Shown here: positions 51,976 through 60,701 of the stretch, piece after piece
Layout of the letters: every line of letters begins with the position of its first letter
How positions within the stretch are numbered: position 1 is the first letter of the stretch
From: Hugenholtzia roseola DSM 9546
Lineage (GTDB): Bacteria; Bacteroidota; Bacteroidia; Cytophagales; Bernardetiaceae
NCBI RefSeq assembly: GCF_000422585.1
Contig: NZ_KE383878.1
Span: 239,083 to 303,082 of the forward strand
Reading direction: 5' to 3'
Length of the DNA stretch: 64,000 bases
Made by a program: the position numbers and the translations under genes
Notes under the pieces: model-generated
Database searches by the model: none
Seen by the model: only the letters and a program-made list of their open reading frames with translations
Told to the model about the DNA's origin: nothing

Positions 51976-53244
51976 ATGGCAGGAGCAAAAATAACAATTC
52001 AGAACGGAAAACTAAACGTTCCCAACAACCCCATCATTCCCTTTATCGAGGGCGATGGCACAGGGGCAGACATCTGGAAAGCCTCACAAGCCGTCTTTGA
52101 AGCAGCCGTAGAAAAGGCGTATGGCGGCAGCCGTAAAATCGAATGGAAGGAAGTGTTGGCAGGCGAAAAAGCCTTCAATACTGTCGGTTCGTGGCTACCA
52201 CAAGAAACCTTAGACATTTTTAAAGAATACTTAGTGGGCATCAAAGGCCCCCTTACTACCCCTGTCGGCGGTGGGATTCGCTCTCTCAATGTTGCCTTGC
52301 GTCAGGAATTAGACCTATATGCTTGTGTGCGCCCTGTGCGCTATTTCGAGGGTGTTCCTTCTCCTGTCAAGCAGCCTGAACTAACCGATATGGTCATTTT
52401 TCGCGAAAATACCGAAGACATCTATGCGGGTATCGAGTGGGAAGCCCAAAGCGAAGGCGCGAAAAAAATCATCAAGTTTATACAGGACGATTTGGGCGTG
52501 AAAAACAAAATCCGCTTTCCCGAAACCTCTGCTATCGGTATCAAACCCGTTTCTATTGAAGGAACAGAACGCTTGGTACGCGCAGCCATAGAGTACGCTC
52601 TGATTCACAAAAAGCCCTCTGTAACTATCGTACACAAAGGCAACATCATGAAATACACTTCGGGCGGCTTCAAAAAATGGGGCTACGAACTTGCCGAACG
52701 CGAATTTGGTGATAAGGTCTTTACTTGGGTAGAATACGACAAAATCAAAGCCGAAAAAGGCGAAGATGCCGCCAATGCCGCCCAAAAAGCAGCCCTACAA
52801 GCAGGCAAACTTTTGGTAAAGGATTCTATCGCTGATGCCTTTTTGCAGCAAATTTTGCTCCGCCCTGCCGACTATTCCGTAGTGGCAACGCTCAACCTAA
52901 ACGGCGACTACATCTCTGATGCCTTAGCTGCCATCGTGGGCGGTATCGGAATTGCCCCTGGTGCCAACATCAACTACGTCAATGGCTCGGCTATCTTTGA
53001 AGCCACCCATGGCACTGCGCCCAAATATGCAGGTCTGGATAAAGTCAATCCTTCCTCTGTCATTCTTTCAGGTGTGATGATGTTTGAGTATATGGGCTGG
53101 CAGGAAGCCGCCGACCTTATCACAAAAGGCTTAGAAGGGGCGATTGCCTCTAAAAGAGTTACTTACGATTTCGAGCGTCTGATGGAAGGCGCAACGCTGG
53201 TTTCTTGTTCAGGATTTGGGCAGGAAATTATCAAAAATATGTAA
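51976..53244 (+). CDS. icd: NADP-dependent isocitrate dehydrogenase
   Basis: 422 residues, E. coli-type homodimer of the TCA cycle: isocitrate to 2-oxoglutarate + CO2 + NADPH. Seen: [13 protein letters not shown], the substrate loop [20 protein letters not shown] with the regulatory Ser, [13 protein letters not shown], and Lys/Tyr NADP determinants in [16 protein letters not shown]. Start 51976 ([11 protein letters not shown]) follows a TAccTTTG box; the frame is open to 51724 without similarity. It is monocistronic with a strong terminator. No IDH kinase/phosphatase is nearby. Confidence 0.95.
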   Translation: MAGAKITIQNGKLNVPNNPIIPFIEGDGTGADIWKASQAVFEAAVEKAYGGSRKIEWKEVLAGEKAFNTVGSWLPQETLDIFKEYLVGIKGPLTTPVGGGIRSLNVALRQELDLYACVRPVRYFEGVPSPVKQPELTDMVIFRENTEDIYAGIEWEAQSEGAKKIIKFIQDDLGVKNKIRFPETSAIGIKPVSIEGTERLVRAAIEYALIHKKPSVTIVHKGNIMKYTSGGFKKWGYELAEREFGDKVFTWVEYDKIKAEKGEDAANAAQKAALQAGKLLVKDSIADAFLQQILLRPADYSVVATLNLNGDYISDALAAIVGGIGIAPGANINYVNGSAIFEATHGTAPKYAGLDKVNPSSVILSGVMMFEYMGWQEAADLITKGLEGAIASKRVTYDFERLMEGATLVSCSGFGQEIIKNM

Positions 53245-53266
53245 TTTTATCGTTTTTTGGGTATCC

Positions 53267-53301
53267 ATACGCATAGCTTTTAAGGCTATGCGTATTTTTT
53301 G
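53267..53301 (+). terminator. Terminator of icd
   Basis: An 11-pair stem ATACGCATAGC / GCTATGCGTAT is followed by TTTTTT. Confidence 0.9.
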
Positions 53302-53318
53302 TTATTTTATATTAAAAA

Positions 53319-54098
53319 TCAAATTCCGATAATGGTATATTCTACGCGCCTATTCTGCTCATGCTCGCGCATGGTGCATTTGATGTCGTTGGCGCACTGA
53401 TTGACAAGGCGGGTTTCGCCATAGCCCTTAGCCACTAATCTTTCCCCTGCAATGCCCTTACTTTGCAAGTGCAACACAATCGCCTCCGCCCGTTTTTGAG
53501 TTAGTTCTAAATTGTAAGCATCATCACCACGCGAATCGGTGTGGCAGGCAATCTCCAAGCGCAATTCAGGATTGTAGCGCAAAAGACGATAAAGACGCTC
53601 TAAGTGGGGCAGACATTCGGTAGGAATCAGCGTATCGTTGGGATAAAAATAAAAATGTTCTACTTTTCGCGTCGCTCCCAAGACAATGCGCTCCAAAGCA
53701 ATCGTTTCTACTAATTCTAAACTCTTTCCATTTTTAGTATCAAAGTCAAGCATTTCTGTAAAATAAGCAGGGTGCGAAACACGCAAAGAAAAAGTCTTTT
53801 CAGCAGGCAGACGAATAAAAACGCCGCCTTCTTTCCCTGTAACGGTCATCGAGGGGGCTTTGCTTTCTTTTTCTACAATCTTGACACTTGCCCCCTCTAT
53901 GGGTTCTTGCAAATCTTGCGACACAAAACGATACATAAATTGATAAGGCTTTTCGCGTTTTAGCATTTCACTCAAATCGCTCTCATCATATTCCTGTGCT
54001 GCAAGTGGCAAAAAAAGGAAACATAGACAGAGCGTCAGCAATCCGCTTTTATACGCATTTGCCGCTAAAAAAAAGATAAAACGCAGGTTCGGCTTCAT
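53319..54098 (-). CDS. OmpA-family peptidoglycan-binding outer-membrane protein
   Basis: 259 residues. The signal peptide ends PLAAQ. A carboxypeptidase-regulatory-like beta domain (about 60-135, EPIEGASVKIVEKESKAPSM) precedes the OmpA C-terminal domain (about 150-257). That domain has RLEIACHTDSRGDDAYN, LTQKRAEAIVLHLQSKG and ENRRVEY-like EQNRRVEYTI, with the conserved Asp and Arg that contact diaminopimelate. It links outer membrane to cell wall. Start 54098 was chosen for the signal peptide. It occupies the place where trpA would be expected after trpB. Confidence 0.88.
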   Translation of the reverse strand: MKPNLRFIFFLAANAYKSGLLTLCLCFLFLPLAAQEYDESDLSEMLKREKPYQFMYRFVSQDLQEPIEGASVKIVEKESKAPSMTVTGKEGGVFIRLPAEKTFSLRVSHPAYFTEMLDFDTKNGKSLELVETIALERIVLGATRKVEHFYFYPNDTLIPTECLPHLERLYRLLRYNPELRLEIACHTDSRGDDAYNLELTQKRAEAIVLHLQSKGIAGERLVAKGYGETRLVNQCANDIKCTMREHEQNRRVEYTIIGI

Positions 54099-54211
54099 GT
54101 CTAAAATGGCGATTTTTGGGAAAAAAGAAAAGGCGAATTGGTCGTCTGTAAGAACACAAACGACGGCGAGGAACACAAAAATACAATTTTTTCGCGTATT
54201 AGAAAAAAATG

Positions 54212-54295
54212 GTCGTTTGTGCGACACAAACAACGGCAAGTCGTTTGTGCGACACAAACAACGGCAAGTCATTTGTGGGACACAAACAACGGCGA
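54212..54295. repeat. Three tandem 28-bp units upstream of the OmpA gene
   Basis: Three head-to-tail units of 28 bases at 54212, 54240 and 54268, each with the palindrome GTTTGTG-CGA-CACAAAC or a variant, then AACGGCAA. The first two are identical and the third has three changes. A diverged unit lies near 54140-54170. Confidence 0.85.
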
Positions 54296-54302
54296 AGATT
54301 CA

Positions 54303-54333
54303 AATGTAGGGACAAGGCAGTACCTTGTCCCTA
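54303..54333. repeat. Dispersed MITE-like repeat, core palindrome only
   Basis: TAGGGACAAGGCAGTACC then TTGTCCCTA, the inner palindrome of the family. It lies 25 bases after the trpB stop and could fold as the 3' hairpin of the trp transcript. Confidence 0.6.
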
Positions 54334-54357
54334 ATTTTATTAAAACTGCTAAAAAAA

Positions 54358-55581
54358 TTACAAATTTTCTAAATAAGTATTCAAATCTTTATCCCCTCGC
54401 CCCGAAAGATTGACCACGACAATATCTTCTCTTTTTAGTTCTAATTTTGAAAGGGCAGCCAACGCATGCGCCGACTCTAAGGCAGGCAAAATGCCCTCGC
54501 TGCGCGTCAGGTGCAAACCTGCTTGTAGGGCTTCCTCGTCAGTTACGCTTAGAAAACGCCCTCTGCCACTTTCAAACAAATGGGCATGCAAAGGACCAAT
54601 CCCCGGATAATCCAAACCTGCCGAAATAGAGTGCGGCTCTATGATTTGCCCCCCTTTGGTTTGCATCAATTTTGTCTTGCAGCCATGGATAATTCCAAGC
54701 GTCCCTTTGGCAAGGCTTGCCGCCGTTTTGCCCGACTCTATGCCCAAACCTGCCGCCTCTACACCTACTAATTGCACTTTTGGTTCTTTTATGAAATGAT
54801 AAAACGCCCCTGCTGCATTGCTTCCGCCGCCAATGCACGCCACGACGTAATTCGGAAGAGCCGTTCCTGCTTGTTTTTGCAGTTGTACCCTTATTTCTTG
54901 GCTAATAATGGCTTGAAAACGCGCCACTAAATCAGGAAAGGGGTGCGGTCCTACCACCGAACCGATTACATAATGCGTATCTGTCGGGTTGCTTATCCAG
55001 TCGCGAATTGCCTCGTTGGTTGCATCTTTGAGCGTTTGGCTGCCACTTTCTACTGCCACTACCTTCGCACCCAACATGCGCATGCGCTGCACATTGGGCG
55101 ACTGACGTGCTACATCTATTTTTCCCATATAAACGACGCACTCGATACCGCGTAAGGCACAAGCCGTTGCCGTTGCCACGCCATGCTGCCCTGCGCCCGT
55201 TTCGGCTATGATGCGCTTTTTGCCCAGCCGCTCCGCCAAAAGCACCTGCCCAATGGCGTTATTGATTTTGTGCGCTCCCGTATGATTGAGGTCTTCGCGT
55301 TTGAGGAAAATTTGGGCGCGATACGCTGCCGAGAGTTTTTCCGAAAAATAAAGCGGCGTAGGTCGTCCCACGTAATCGGCTAAAAGTGCCTGATATGCCG
55401 CCTCAAAGTCTGGACTTTGGATAATTTGCAAATACGTCTTGCTCAAATTTTCTACATTAGGGTAGAGCATTTCGGGAATAAAAGCACCGCCAAAAGTGCC
55501 GTAAAAACCCGATTTAGGGCTTTCACTAACCGCCAAAGTTGGGTCTGTCGAGGTCTGATTGGGTAGAGTTTGGGTTGTCAT
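54358..55581 (-). CDS. trpB: Tryptophan synthase beta subunit
   Basis: 407 residues. It joins indole and serine with PLP. Seen: [12 protein letters not shown], the PLP Lys105 in [26 protein letters not shown], and the phosphate-binding GGGSNAAG. It is the TrpB1 type that normally pairs with TrpA. It is the last trp gene here, 30 bases after trpF; no trpA follows, so the alpha subunit must be encoded elsewhere. The N-terminus has about 20 extra residues before the conserved core. Confidence 0.97.
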   Translation of the reverse strand: MTTQTLPNQTSTDPTLAVSESPKSGFYGTFGGAFIPEMLYPNVENLSKTYLQIIQSPDFEAAYQALLADYVGRPTPLYFSEKLSAAYRAQIFLKREDLNHTGAHKINNAIGQVLLAERLGKKRIIAETGAGQHGVATATACALRGIECVVYMGKIDVARQSPNVQRMRMLGAKVVAVESGSQTLKDATNEAIRDWISNPTDTHYVIGSVVGPHPFPDLVARFQAIISQEIRVQLQKQAGTALPNYVVACIGGGSNAAGAFYHFIKEPKVQLVGVEAAGLGIESGKTAASLAKGTLGIIHGCKTKLMQTKGGQIIEPHSISAGLDYPGIGPLHAHLFESGRGRFLSVTDEEALQAGLHLTRSEGILPALESAHALAALSKLELKREDIVVVNLSGRGDKDLNTYLENL

Positions 55582-55611
55582 GTTGGTAAAAAATTTAAAA
55601 TTGAGGGTCTA

Positions 55612-56265
55612 TTAGTTTGGATATAATTGCTTTAAAAACTTAGCCACCAAATTGACATCTTTTATACCTGCCTGCTTTTCAAAGCGACTATTGAGGTCTA
55701 TTCCAATAAGTGCCTGATGGTCAAGGCTTTGTAGTCTTTCTGCATCTTGCAAACTGATTCCTCCACTTAGAAAAAAAGGCTGTGGCAGCGTATAATTTTG
55801 CAAACTTTCCCAATCAAAGCTACGCCCCGAACCGCCAAATTGTGCCGTTTGCGTATCTAAGATAAAGTATTCACAAAGCGAAACATAATCTTTCATTTTT
55901 TTTATCAAATCGCCATCTATTTGCGTCGAAACGCCAAAGGCTTTCCATACACGCAAGCCCTGTTGCCTTAAAAAGCGCACTTCGGCGACACTCTCCTGCC
56001 CATGTAGCTGCACAATCGGAATTTGAAACTGCTTGCATAGCGCAAGAATTTCTGTCGGGTCAGTATTGACAAAAACACCTACTTTTTGCGCCTTTGTGGG
56101 GATAAATTCCGCTTCAAGTTCTTGATTTAGAAGCACATAGCGCGGCGATTTTTCATAAAAAATCAAACCTATGAAATCAATCCCCAACTTGTCTATTTCC
56201 GCCATGTTGTCGGCTTGGCGCAAGCCGCAGACTTTGGTAAATAATTTTGTCTTTTTCTTTTTCAT
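55612..56265 (-). CDS. trpF: Phosphoribosylanthranilate isomerase
   Basis: 217 residues, single-domain TIM barrel. It isomerises PRA to CdRP. General base Cys in FTKVCGLRQADN, general acid Asp in ILDTQTAQFGGSG with the phosphate-binding GGSGRSFDW, and the second phosphate loop FLSGGISLQDAE. It ends GIKDVNLVAKFLKQL. There are 11 bases between it and trpC. Confidence 0.95.
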   Translation of the reverse strand: MKKKKTKLFTKVCGLRQADNMAEIDKLGIDFIGLIFYEKSPRYVLLNQELEAEFIPTKAQKVGVFVNTDPTEILALCKQFQIPIVQLHGQESVAEVRFLRQQGLRVWKAFGVSTQIDGDLIKKMKDYVSLCEYFILDTQTAQFGGSGRSFDWESLQNYTLPQPFFLSGGISLQDAERLQSLDHQALIGIDLNSRFEKQAGIKDVNLVAKFLKQLYPN

Positions 56266-56276
56266 AAAATAAAATT

Positions 56277-57077
56277 TTAAACCTGTAATAAATCCTGTAA
56301 AGCCTTCGCAGGAAGGCTATCTTTCATAAACCGCTCTCCCATCAAAAAGGCATCAAAACCGACTTGTTTCAAAGCTGAAAGGTCGGCAGGCGAGGAAAGT
56401 CCGCTTTCCGAAACCCAAATCTTATCCTGATGCAAGCCTTTTCTATGTAAGGTTTCTGCCAAATGAAAAGAATTTTGAAGGCTCACCTGCATAGTTTCCA
56501 AGTTGCGATTATTCACCCCCAAAAGAATCGCCGAATCGCGATTGTGCGTTGGAATTTTATCAATTTCCTGCTCCTGGTGCAATTCTAAAAGCACTTCCAT
56601 ACCCAAATCAAGGGCAATATTTGTAAATTCTTGAATTGTTTTTTTATCCAAACAAGCGGCTATTAGCAAAATCACATCTGCGCCTAAGGCTTTGCTTTCA
56701 AAAATTTGGTAGCTTTCCACTATAAAATCTTTACGCAAAATAGGCAACTGCAACGCTGCACGCACCTGCGCAATGTCTTCCGATTTGCCCATAAAGTATT
56801 GATTTTCAGTGAGGATAGAAACGCCGCAAGCCCCTGCCGCCTCATAGCCCAAGACCGTAGGCAAGATTTGCGCCTCTCCATTGAGCAAACCCTTCGAGGG
56901 CGATTTGCGCTTAAATTCTGCAATAATTTGAAAATTAAGTGCAGATTTTGTTATTTTTTCAGATAAAGAAAAACAGGCTCTTTTGAAATGCTCACTTTTT
57001 TCTATGACAGAAAGTGGTAGCTCCATTTTTTGTTTTTCTACTATCTTGTATCGATTTTTTACAATTTCAAGTAACAT
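56277..57077 (-). CDS. trpC: Indole-3-glycerol phosphate synthase
   Basis: 266 residues, not fused to trpF. It closes the indole ring. Conserved: AEFKRKSPSKG with the catalytic Lys, SILTENQYFMG, LRKDFIVESYQIFES, LLGVNNRNLETM and VSESGLSSPADL. All active-site Lys/Glu/Asn positions appear present. The start could also be at 57026 (MELPLSVIEK), but the longer N-terminus resembles the helix that normally covers the active site. Confidence 0.95.
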   Translation of the reverse strand: MLLEIVKNRYKIVEKQKMELPLSVIEKSEHFKRACFSLSEKITKSALNFQIIAEFKRKSPSKGLLNGEAQILPTVLGYEAAGACGVSILTENQYFMGKSEDIAQVRAALQLPILRKDFIVESYQIFESKALGADVILLIAACLDKKTIQEFTNIALDLGMEVLLELHQEQEIDKIPTHNRDSAILLGVNNRNLETMQVSLQNSFHLAETLHRKGLHQDKIWVSESGLSSPADLSALKQVGFDAFLMGERFMKDSLPAKALQDLLQV

Positions 57078-57119
57078 TTTTATTTTTTATATTTGAAAAT
57101 TAGAAAAGGTTAGAAAAAA

Positions 57120-58139
57120 CTAAGAAAAAGCGATAGCCTTGGGTTTGAACGCTAAAAGGGCTTTTAAAAGGGAAAAAGCCTTTTTGCTATCCAGAGCCTG
57201 CGCCGCAATTTGGAAGCTATCAGCAAAATCCTGCCCCTCCTCAAAACATTGGATTGCAAAGGCAGCGTTTGCCAAGACCACCTCGCGCTGTGCCTTTGTC
57301 GCCTTTCCTTCTAAAATATTAACAAAAATTTGTGCAGATTCTGCAACCGTATCGCCTCCAAAAAGTTCCGCTGGTAGGTATTGATTCAGCTCTAAATTTT
57401 GAGGCAAAAAACTTTTTTCACCTTTTGAAGAAAAAATATGCGTTTTTCCTGTCAGTGAAATTTCATCATATCCATCGAGGCTATGCAAAACGACGTAAGA
57501 TTTTCCCTCTTTTTGCAAAATATAATGATAAAGTCGCGCCAATTTGAGGTGAAAGACCCCAACTAACTGTTTGGCATTTTGGGCAGGATTGACCAAAGGA
57601 CCCAAAGTATTGAAAATCGTTTTGATACCTAACTGCTTTCTAATCGTTGCCACATTTTTAAGGGCAGGGTGAAAAAGTGGCGCATGTAAAAAACAAAGGT
57701 TGTGTTCTTCTAACTGCCTGATAAGCAGGCTATTATCATTCGAAAATTGATAGCCCAAATATTCCAATACGTTGGAAGAGCCACTCACCGAAGACACGCC
57801 GTAGTTGCCATGCTTGGCGACGGGGTAGCCTGCCGCTGCCACTACAAAAGCCGCCAAAGTAGAGATGTTGAACGTATTTTTGCCATCGCCCCCTGTACCA
57901 CAGAGGTCGATGCTTTCGTATTGAGGCAAATCCGTTTGCAAACTTAATTCTAAAAGTGCTTTTCTAAATCCTATAATTTCTTCTAAGGCTACTTCGCGAT
58001 GACTAAGCAGCGTAATAAGTGCGGCAGTCTGGGCTTCATTAAAATTGCCCAAACTAATTTGTTGCATCAAATTATAGGCTTGATTTTCAGATAGTTGTGC
58101 CTGATTTTGTAGGCAATAAAGGTAGTCTTGAAAGGTCAT
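57120..58139 (-). CDS. trpD: Anthranilate phosphoribosyltransferase
   Basis: 339 residues. It transfers PRPP ribose-phosphate to anthranilate. Seen: glycine-rich PRPP loop DLCGTGGDGKNTFNIST, the KHGNYGVSSVSGSSNVLE segment, and NTLGPLVNPA. The helical N-terminal domain (1-65) is intact. It is separated from trpG by 10 bases, so TrpG and TrpD are not fused. Confidence 0.96.
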   Translation of the reverse strand: MTFQDYLYCLQNQAQLSENQAYNLMQQISLGNFNEAQTAALITLLSHREVALEEIIGFRKALLELSLQTDLPQYESIDLCGTGGDGKNTFNISTLAAFVVAAAGYPVAKHGNYGVSSVSGSSNVLEYLGYQFSNDNSLLIRQLEEHNLCFLHAPLFHPALKNVATIRKQLGIKTIFNTLGPLVNPAQNAKQLVGVFHLKLARLYHYILQKEGKSYVVLHSLDGYDEISLTGKTHIFSSKGEKSFLPQNLELNQYLPAELFGGDTVAESAQIFVNILEGKATKAQREVVLANAAFAIQCFEEGQDFADSFQIAAQALDSKKAFSLLKALLAFKPKAIAFS

Positions 58140-58149
58140 GGCGTTTTTT

Positions 58150-58776
58150 TTAGTGTGAAAGAAAGGGTATTTGCTGATGAAAAGATTGTAGCGATTTGCT
58201 TTTTAAAGGGATAACTTGATTTAAAAAATTATCAATCATTTCACGCCCAAACTCGGTCAAGATGCTTTCGGGGTGAAACTGCACCGCCGCTAAGGGCAAA
58301 TCGCGGTGTTCTATTGCCATTGGAATTTGATTCAAATCCGTAGCGGAAATATGAAATTCCGAAGACAAAGTAGCTGTTTCTATTGCCCACGAATGATAAC
58401 GCCCTACTTGAAAGGTAGTAGGCAAATCTTTAAAAAGCGGCGTATTTTGATGTAAGATTGGTGTTGAAATGCCATGCAGGGGTGCGGCAAGATTGAAAAG
58501 TTTTGCTCCAAAGACTTCCCCTATCGCTTGCATGCCCAAACAAACGCCAAAAATGGGCTTTTGAAAGGCGTACTTTTCTATCAAAGGGCAAAGCAAACCT
58601 GCTTCGTGAGGCAATCCGCCACCGGGCGATAAAAAAATCGCATCATAAAGTTCTACTTCTTTCAAATCAATTTCATTATTACGACGTACTTCTACCTGAT
58701 GGGTAGGATTTTCTTTGAGCAGTTGTACCAAATTATAGGTAAAAGAGTCGTAATTATCGAGCATTAAAAGTTTCAT
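58150..58776 (-). CDS. trpG: Anthranilate synthase glutamine amidotransferase
   Basis: 208 residues, class I amidotransferase. The triad is Cys79 (FGVCLGMQAIGE), His168 and Glu170 (QFHPESILTE). The N-terminus LMLDNYDSFTYNLVQLL is diagnostic, and PGGGLPHEAGL is the oxyanion strand. It supplies NH3 to TrpE and might also serve para-aminobenzoate synthesis, since pabA is not seen nearby. Confidence 0.95.
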   Translation of the reverse strand: MKLLMLDNYDSFTYNLVQLLKENPTHQVEVRRNNEIDLKEVELYDAIFLSPGGGLPHEAGLLCPLIEKYAFQKPIFGVCLGMQAIGEVFGAKLFNLAAPLHGISTPILHQNTPLFKDLPTTFQVGRYHSWAIETATLSSEFHISATDLNQIPMAIEHRDLPLAAVQFHPESILTEFGREMIDNFLNQVIPLKSKSLQSFHQQIPFLSH

Positions 58777-58806
58777 AAGTGTCTGAAAATAAAGGGTTTG
58801 TGTTTT

Positions 58807-60291
58807 TTATACCAAATTAGGGCTTGAAAAAGAGAGTTTTTCGGCTTCGGCTAAGGCACGCCTCAAAGCCCCCAACTTATTGGCGACTTCTTGCAACTCT
58901 TGTTCGGGAACGGAAGCCAAGACCACGCCTGCCCCCGCGCGATAATGAATTTGATTTTGATAACTAAGAAAAGAACGAATTAAAATAGCCTGATTTACTT
59001 CGCCCTTGAAGTCTATAAAACCAAGACTGCCCCCATAAAAACCACGCGCATCTTGCTCTAATTGCGCCAAAAGCTGTAAGGCACGCACTTTGGGCGCACC
59101 CGAAAGCGTACCCGCAGGAAAGGTATCTGCCAAAACATTCAGTGCCGTTTCCAAGCCTTTTTCAGTAGTTGCAGCGAGCTTCCCTTTGACGGTAGAAACC
59201 AAATGAATGACATGGCTATATTGATGAACTGCCTTATATTCAAGCACTTGCACCTGCTCACAGTGGCGGTTGAGGTCGTTTCGTGCCAAATCTACCAACA
59301 TGGCATGCTCGGCAACTTCTTTGGGGTCTGCCAATAATGCTTTGCCTAATTGCTCATCTTTTTGTTTATCTCCTGTCCTTTTATACGTTCCTGCAATCGG
59401 ATTTACGAGGGCTTCTCCGCCTACAATGCGAATTTGTGCTTCTGGTGAAGAACCAAAAATTTTGTAATTTCCGTAATCAAAATAAAACATATACGGCGAA
59501 GGATTGATGTGGCGCAAGGCACGATAAAGGTTAAATTCATCACCTTGAAAGCCTTGATAAAAATGGCGCGAAACTACCATCTGAAAGACATCGCCTCGCT
59601 GACAATGGGCTTGTGCCTTTTTTACCATTTCCAAAAAATAACTTTCGTCTTGAACTGCTTTTTCTTCACCTATCCGCTGAAAGGGATATGTTTTTCCGCT
59701 CTGTTTCAAAAGTTTGTGTATAAAATCAGAAAGGCTAATATCTTGAAAATGAGCATCTTGTGGAGAGTTTTCTATTTTATTTTCGGTAAAAGTTACTTCA
59801 CCGTTGAAATGATTAAAGCAAATTACGTATCTAAAAAGTTGGTAATTGAGGATGTCCGTTTTGTTGTCGAGGGCAAGGTCTAAATTAGCCTTTTCGTTTT
59901 CAAAAAATCTGATGGCTTCGAAAGACTGAAAACCGAAAAAGCCATTGATGTCTTTTTGCGCGTCTTCTTTTAGCTGAAAAGTCTCAAAAAACTGATGTAA
60001 GATTTGGCGCAAATTGCTACTTTTTTCACTACATAAGGCTTCAAAATCTTGGCTTTGTAGTTGTTGGTGCAAAAAGGTTTCTATGCGTACCTTTTGGCTT
60101 TCGGTTTGGAAAAGGCGTATGCCTGCAAGAGGCGCGGCGCATAAGATAGAACGCGCTTGGGTCTTATCCTTGTGTTCGGAACTTTCCAAAAGCAGGCAGC
60201 CTGCAAATTGGTCGCGCAGTGCCAGATAAAGCCCTATGGGTGTGATTTGGTCTAAGAAATGCGTTTCGGATTGGGTTTGTAAGATTGGCAT
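58807..60291 (-). CDS. trpE: Anthranilate synthase component I
   Basis: 494 residues. It converts chorismate to anthranilate. The N-terminal CLLLESSEHKD carries the LLESx tryptophan feedback site. The chorismate-binding domain has FYFDYGNYKIFGSSPEAQI, the signature PIAGTYKRTGDKQ, LVDLARNDLNRH and TFPAGTLSGAPKVRAL. It is the first gene of trpEGDCFB. Its ATG lies 56 bases beyond a strong leader terminator, so expression should depend on attenuation as well as on feedback inhibition. Confidence 0.97.
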   Translation of the reverse strand: MPILQTQSETHFLDQITPIGLYLALRDQFAGCLLLESSEHKDKTQARSILCAAPLAGIRLFQTESQKVRIETFLHQQLQSQDFEALCSEKSSNLRQILHQFFETFQLKEDAQKDINGFFGFQSFEAIRFFENEKANLDLALDNKTDILNYQLFRYVICFNHFNGEVTFTENKIENSPQDAHFQDISLSDFIHKLLKQSGKTYPFQRIGEEKAVQDESYFLEMVKKAQAHCQRGDVFQMVVSRHFYQGFQGDEFNLYRALRHINPSPYMFYFDYGNYKIFGSSPEAQIRIVGGEALVNPIAGTYKRTGDKQKDEQLGKALLADPKEVAEHAMLVDLARNDLNRHCEQVQVLEYKAVHQYSHVIHLVSTVKGKLAATTEKGLETALNVLADTFPAGTLSGAPKVRALQLLAQLEQDARGFYGGSLGFIDFKGEVNQAILIRSFLSYQNQIHYRAGAGVVLASVPEQELQEVANKLGALRRALAEAEKLSFSSPNLV

Positions 60292-60346
60292 GGTTTATTT
60301 TTTTACGATAAATAAGTATATTTTTAAAACTTTTTTGAACAAGCAC

Positions 60347-60384
60347 ATAAAAAAAGGTCTGCCTTTGAAGAGCAGACCTTTTTT
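60347..60384 (-). terminator. trp attenuator terminator
   Basis: On the minus strand: AAAAAAGGTCTGC, loop, GCAGACC then eight T. An eight-pair GC-rich stem is extended by A-T pairs. It stands between the leader peptide and trpE, not after an upstream gene. Confidence 0.9.
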
Positions 60385-60434
60385 GTCTTGTAGTTCTCTG
60401 TATTTCGAGGTGCGAAAAGTGCGTTTCAGAAAAA

Positions 60435-60581
60435 TTAGGAAATACTATCCGACATCTGAATCAAGCACGCCTTTTTTTCGCTTTCCTTTACTATTTTCAC
60501 AGAGGGCAGGACGCAAGGCATCAGCTCTTCACGAGTCTGTGTGCGCCACCAAAGCCAATTTTGTGAAAATAGCGTTTTCAT
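60435..60581 (-). CDS. trpL: trp leader peptide
   Basis: 48 codons: MKTLFSQNWLWWRTQTREE, then LMPCVLPSVKIVKESEKK and ACLIQMSDSIS, stop TAA. Three of residues 9-12 are Trp (W-L-W-W), codons at 60557-60546, which is far above chance and is the hallmark of a Trp-sensing attenuator. The ATG is about 39 bases after the promoter -7 box. The part after residue 20 probably reflects RNA structure more than protein function. Confidence 0.8.
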   Translation of the reverse strand: MKTLFSQNWLWWRTQTREELMPCVLPSVKIVKESEKKACLIQMSDSIS

Positions 60582-60619
60582 AAATGAAAGATGTCGGTAT
60601 AAATTGTGTATCTCAAAGG

Positions 60620-60649
60620 CAAAGATAGCCTTTTTTTCTGAACTTGCAA
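60620..60649 (-). promoter_or_regulatory. trp operon promoter
   Basis: Minus-strand TATCTTTG (60627-60620) with TTG (60649-60647) and a 19-base spacer, the standard Bacteroidota -33/-7 pair. Confidence 0.75.
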
Positions 60650-60701
60650 ATTTTAGCGACTTTTTTTCGCTTTTTTGTTTTGCCGCTTGCAGGGCAAAAT
60701 C

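Larger units (their letters stand above)
60347..60613 (-). promoter_or_regulatory. trp operon leader (attenuator), likely Bacteroid-trp RNA
   Basis: The transcript should start near 60613. It holds the leader ORF (60581-60435), then the terminator (60384-60347). An eight-base segment just after the Trp codons, TGAAGAGC (minus strand, 60531-60524), is exactly complementary to GCTCTTCA in the terminator hairpin (60373-60366). CTCTGT (60504-60499) is complementary to ACAGAG (60401-60396). These give alternative folds as attenuation needs. A comparative-genomics motif called Bacteroid-trp RNA describes such leaders; I could not run its model. Confidence 0.75.

Noticed and set aside
54212-54295. 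Possible CRISPR array
   Set aside because: The three 28-bp units are directly head to tail with no spacers, and no cas gene is present. They are a simple tandem repeat.
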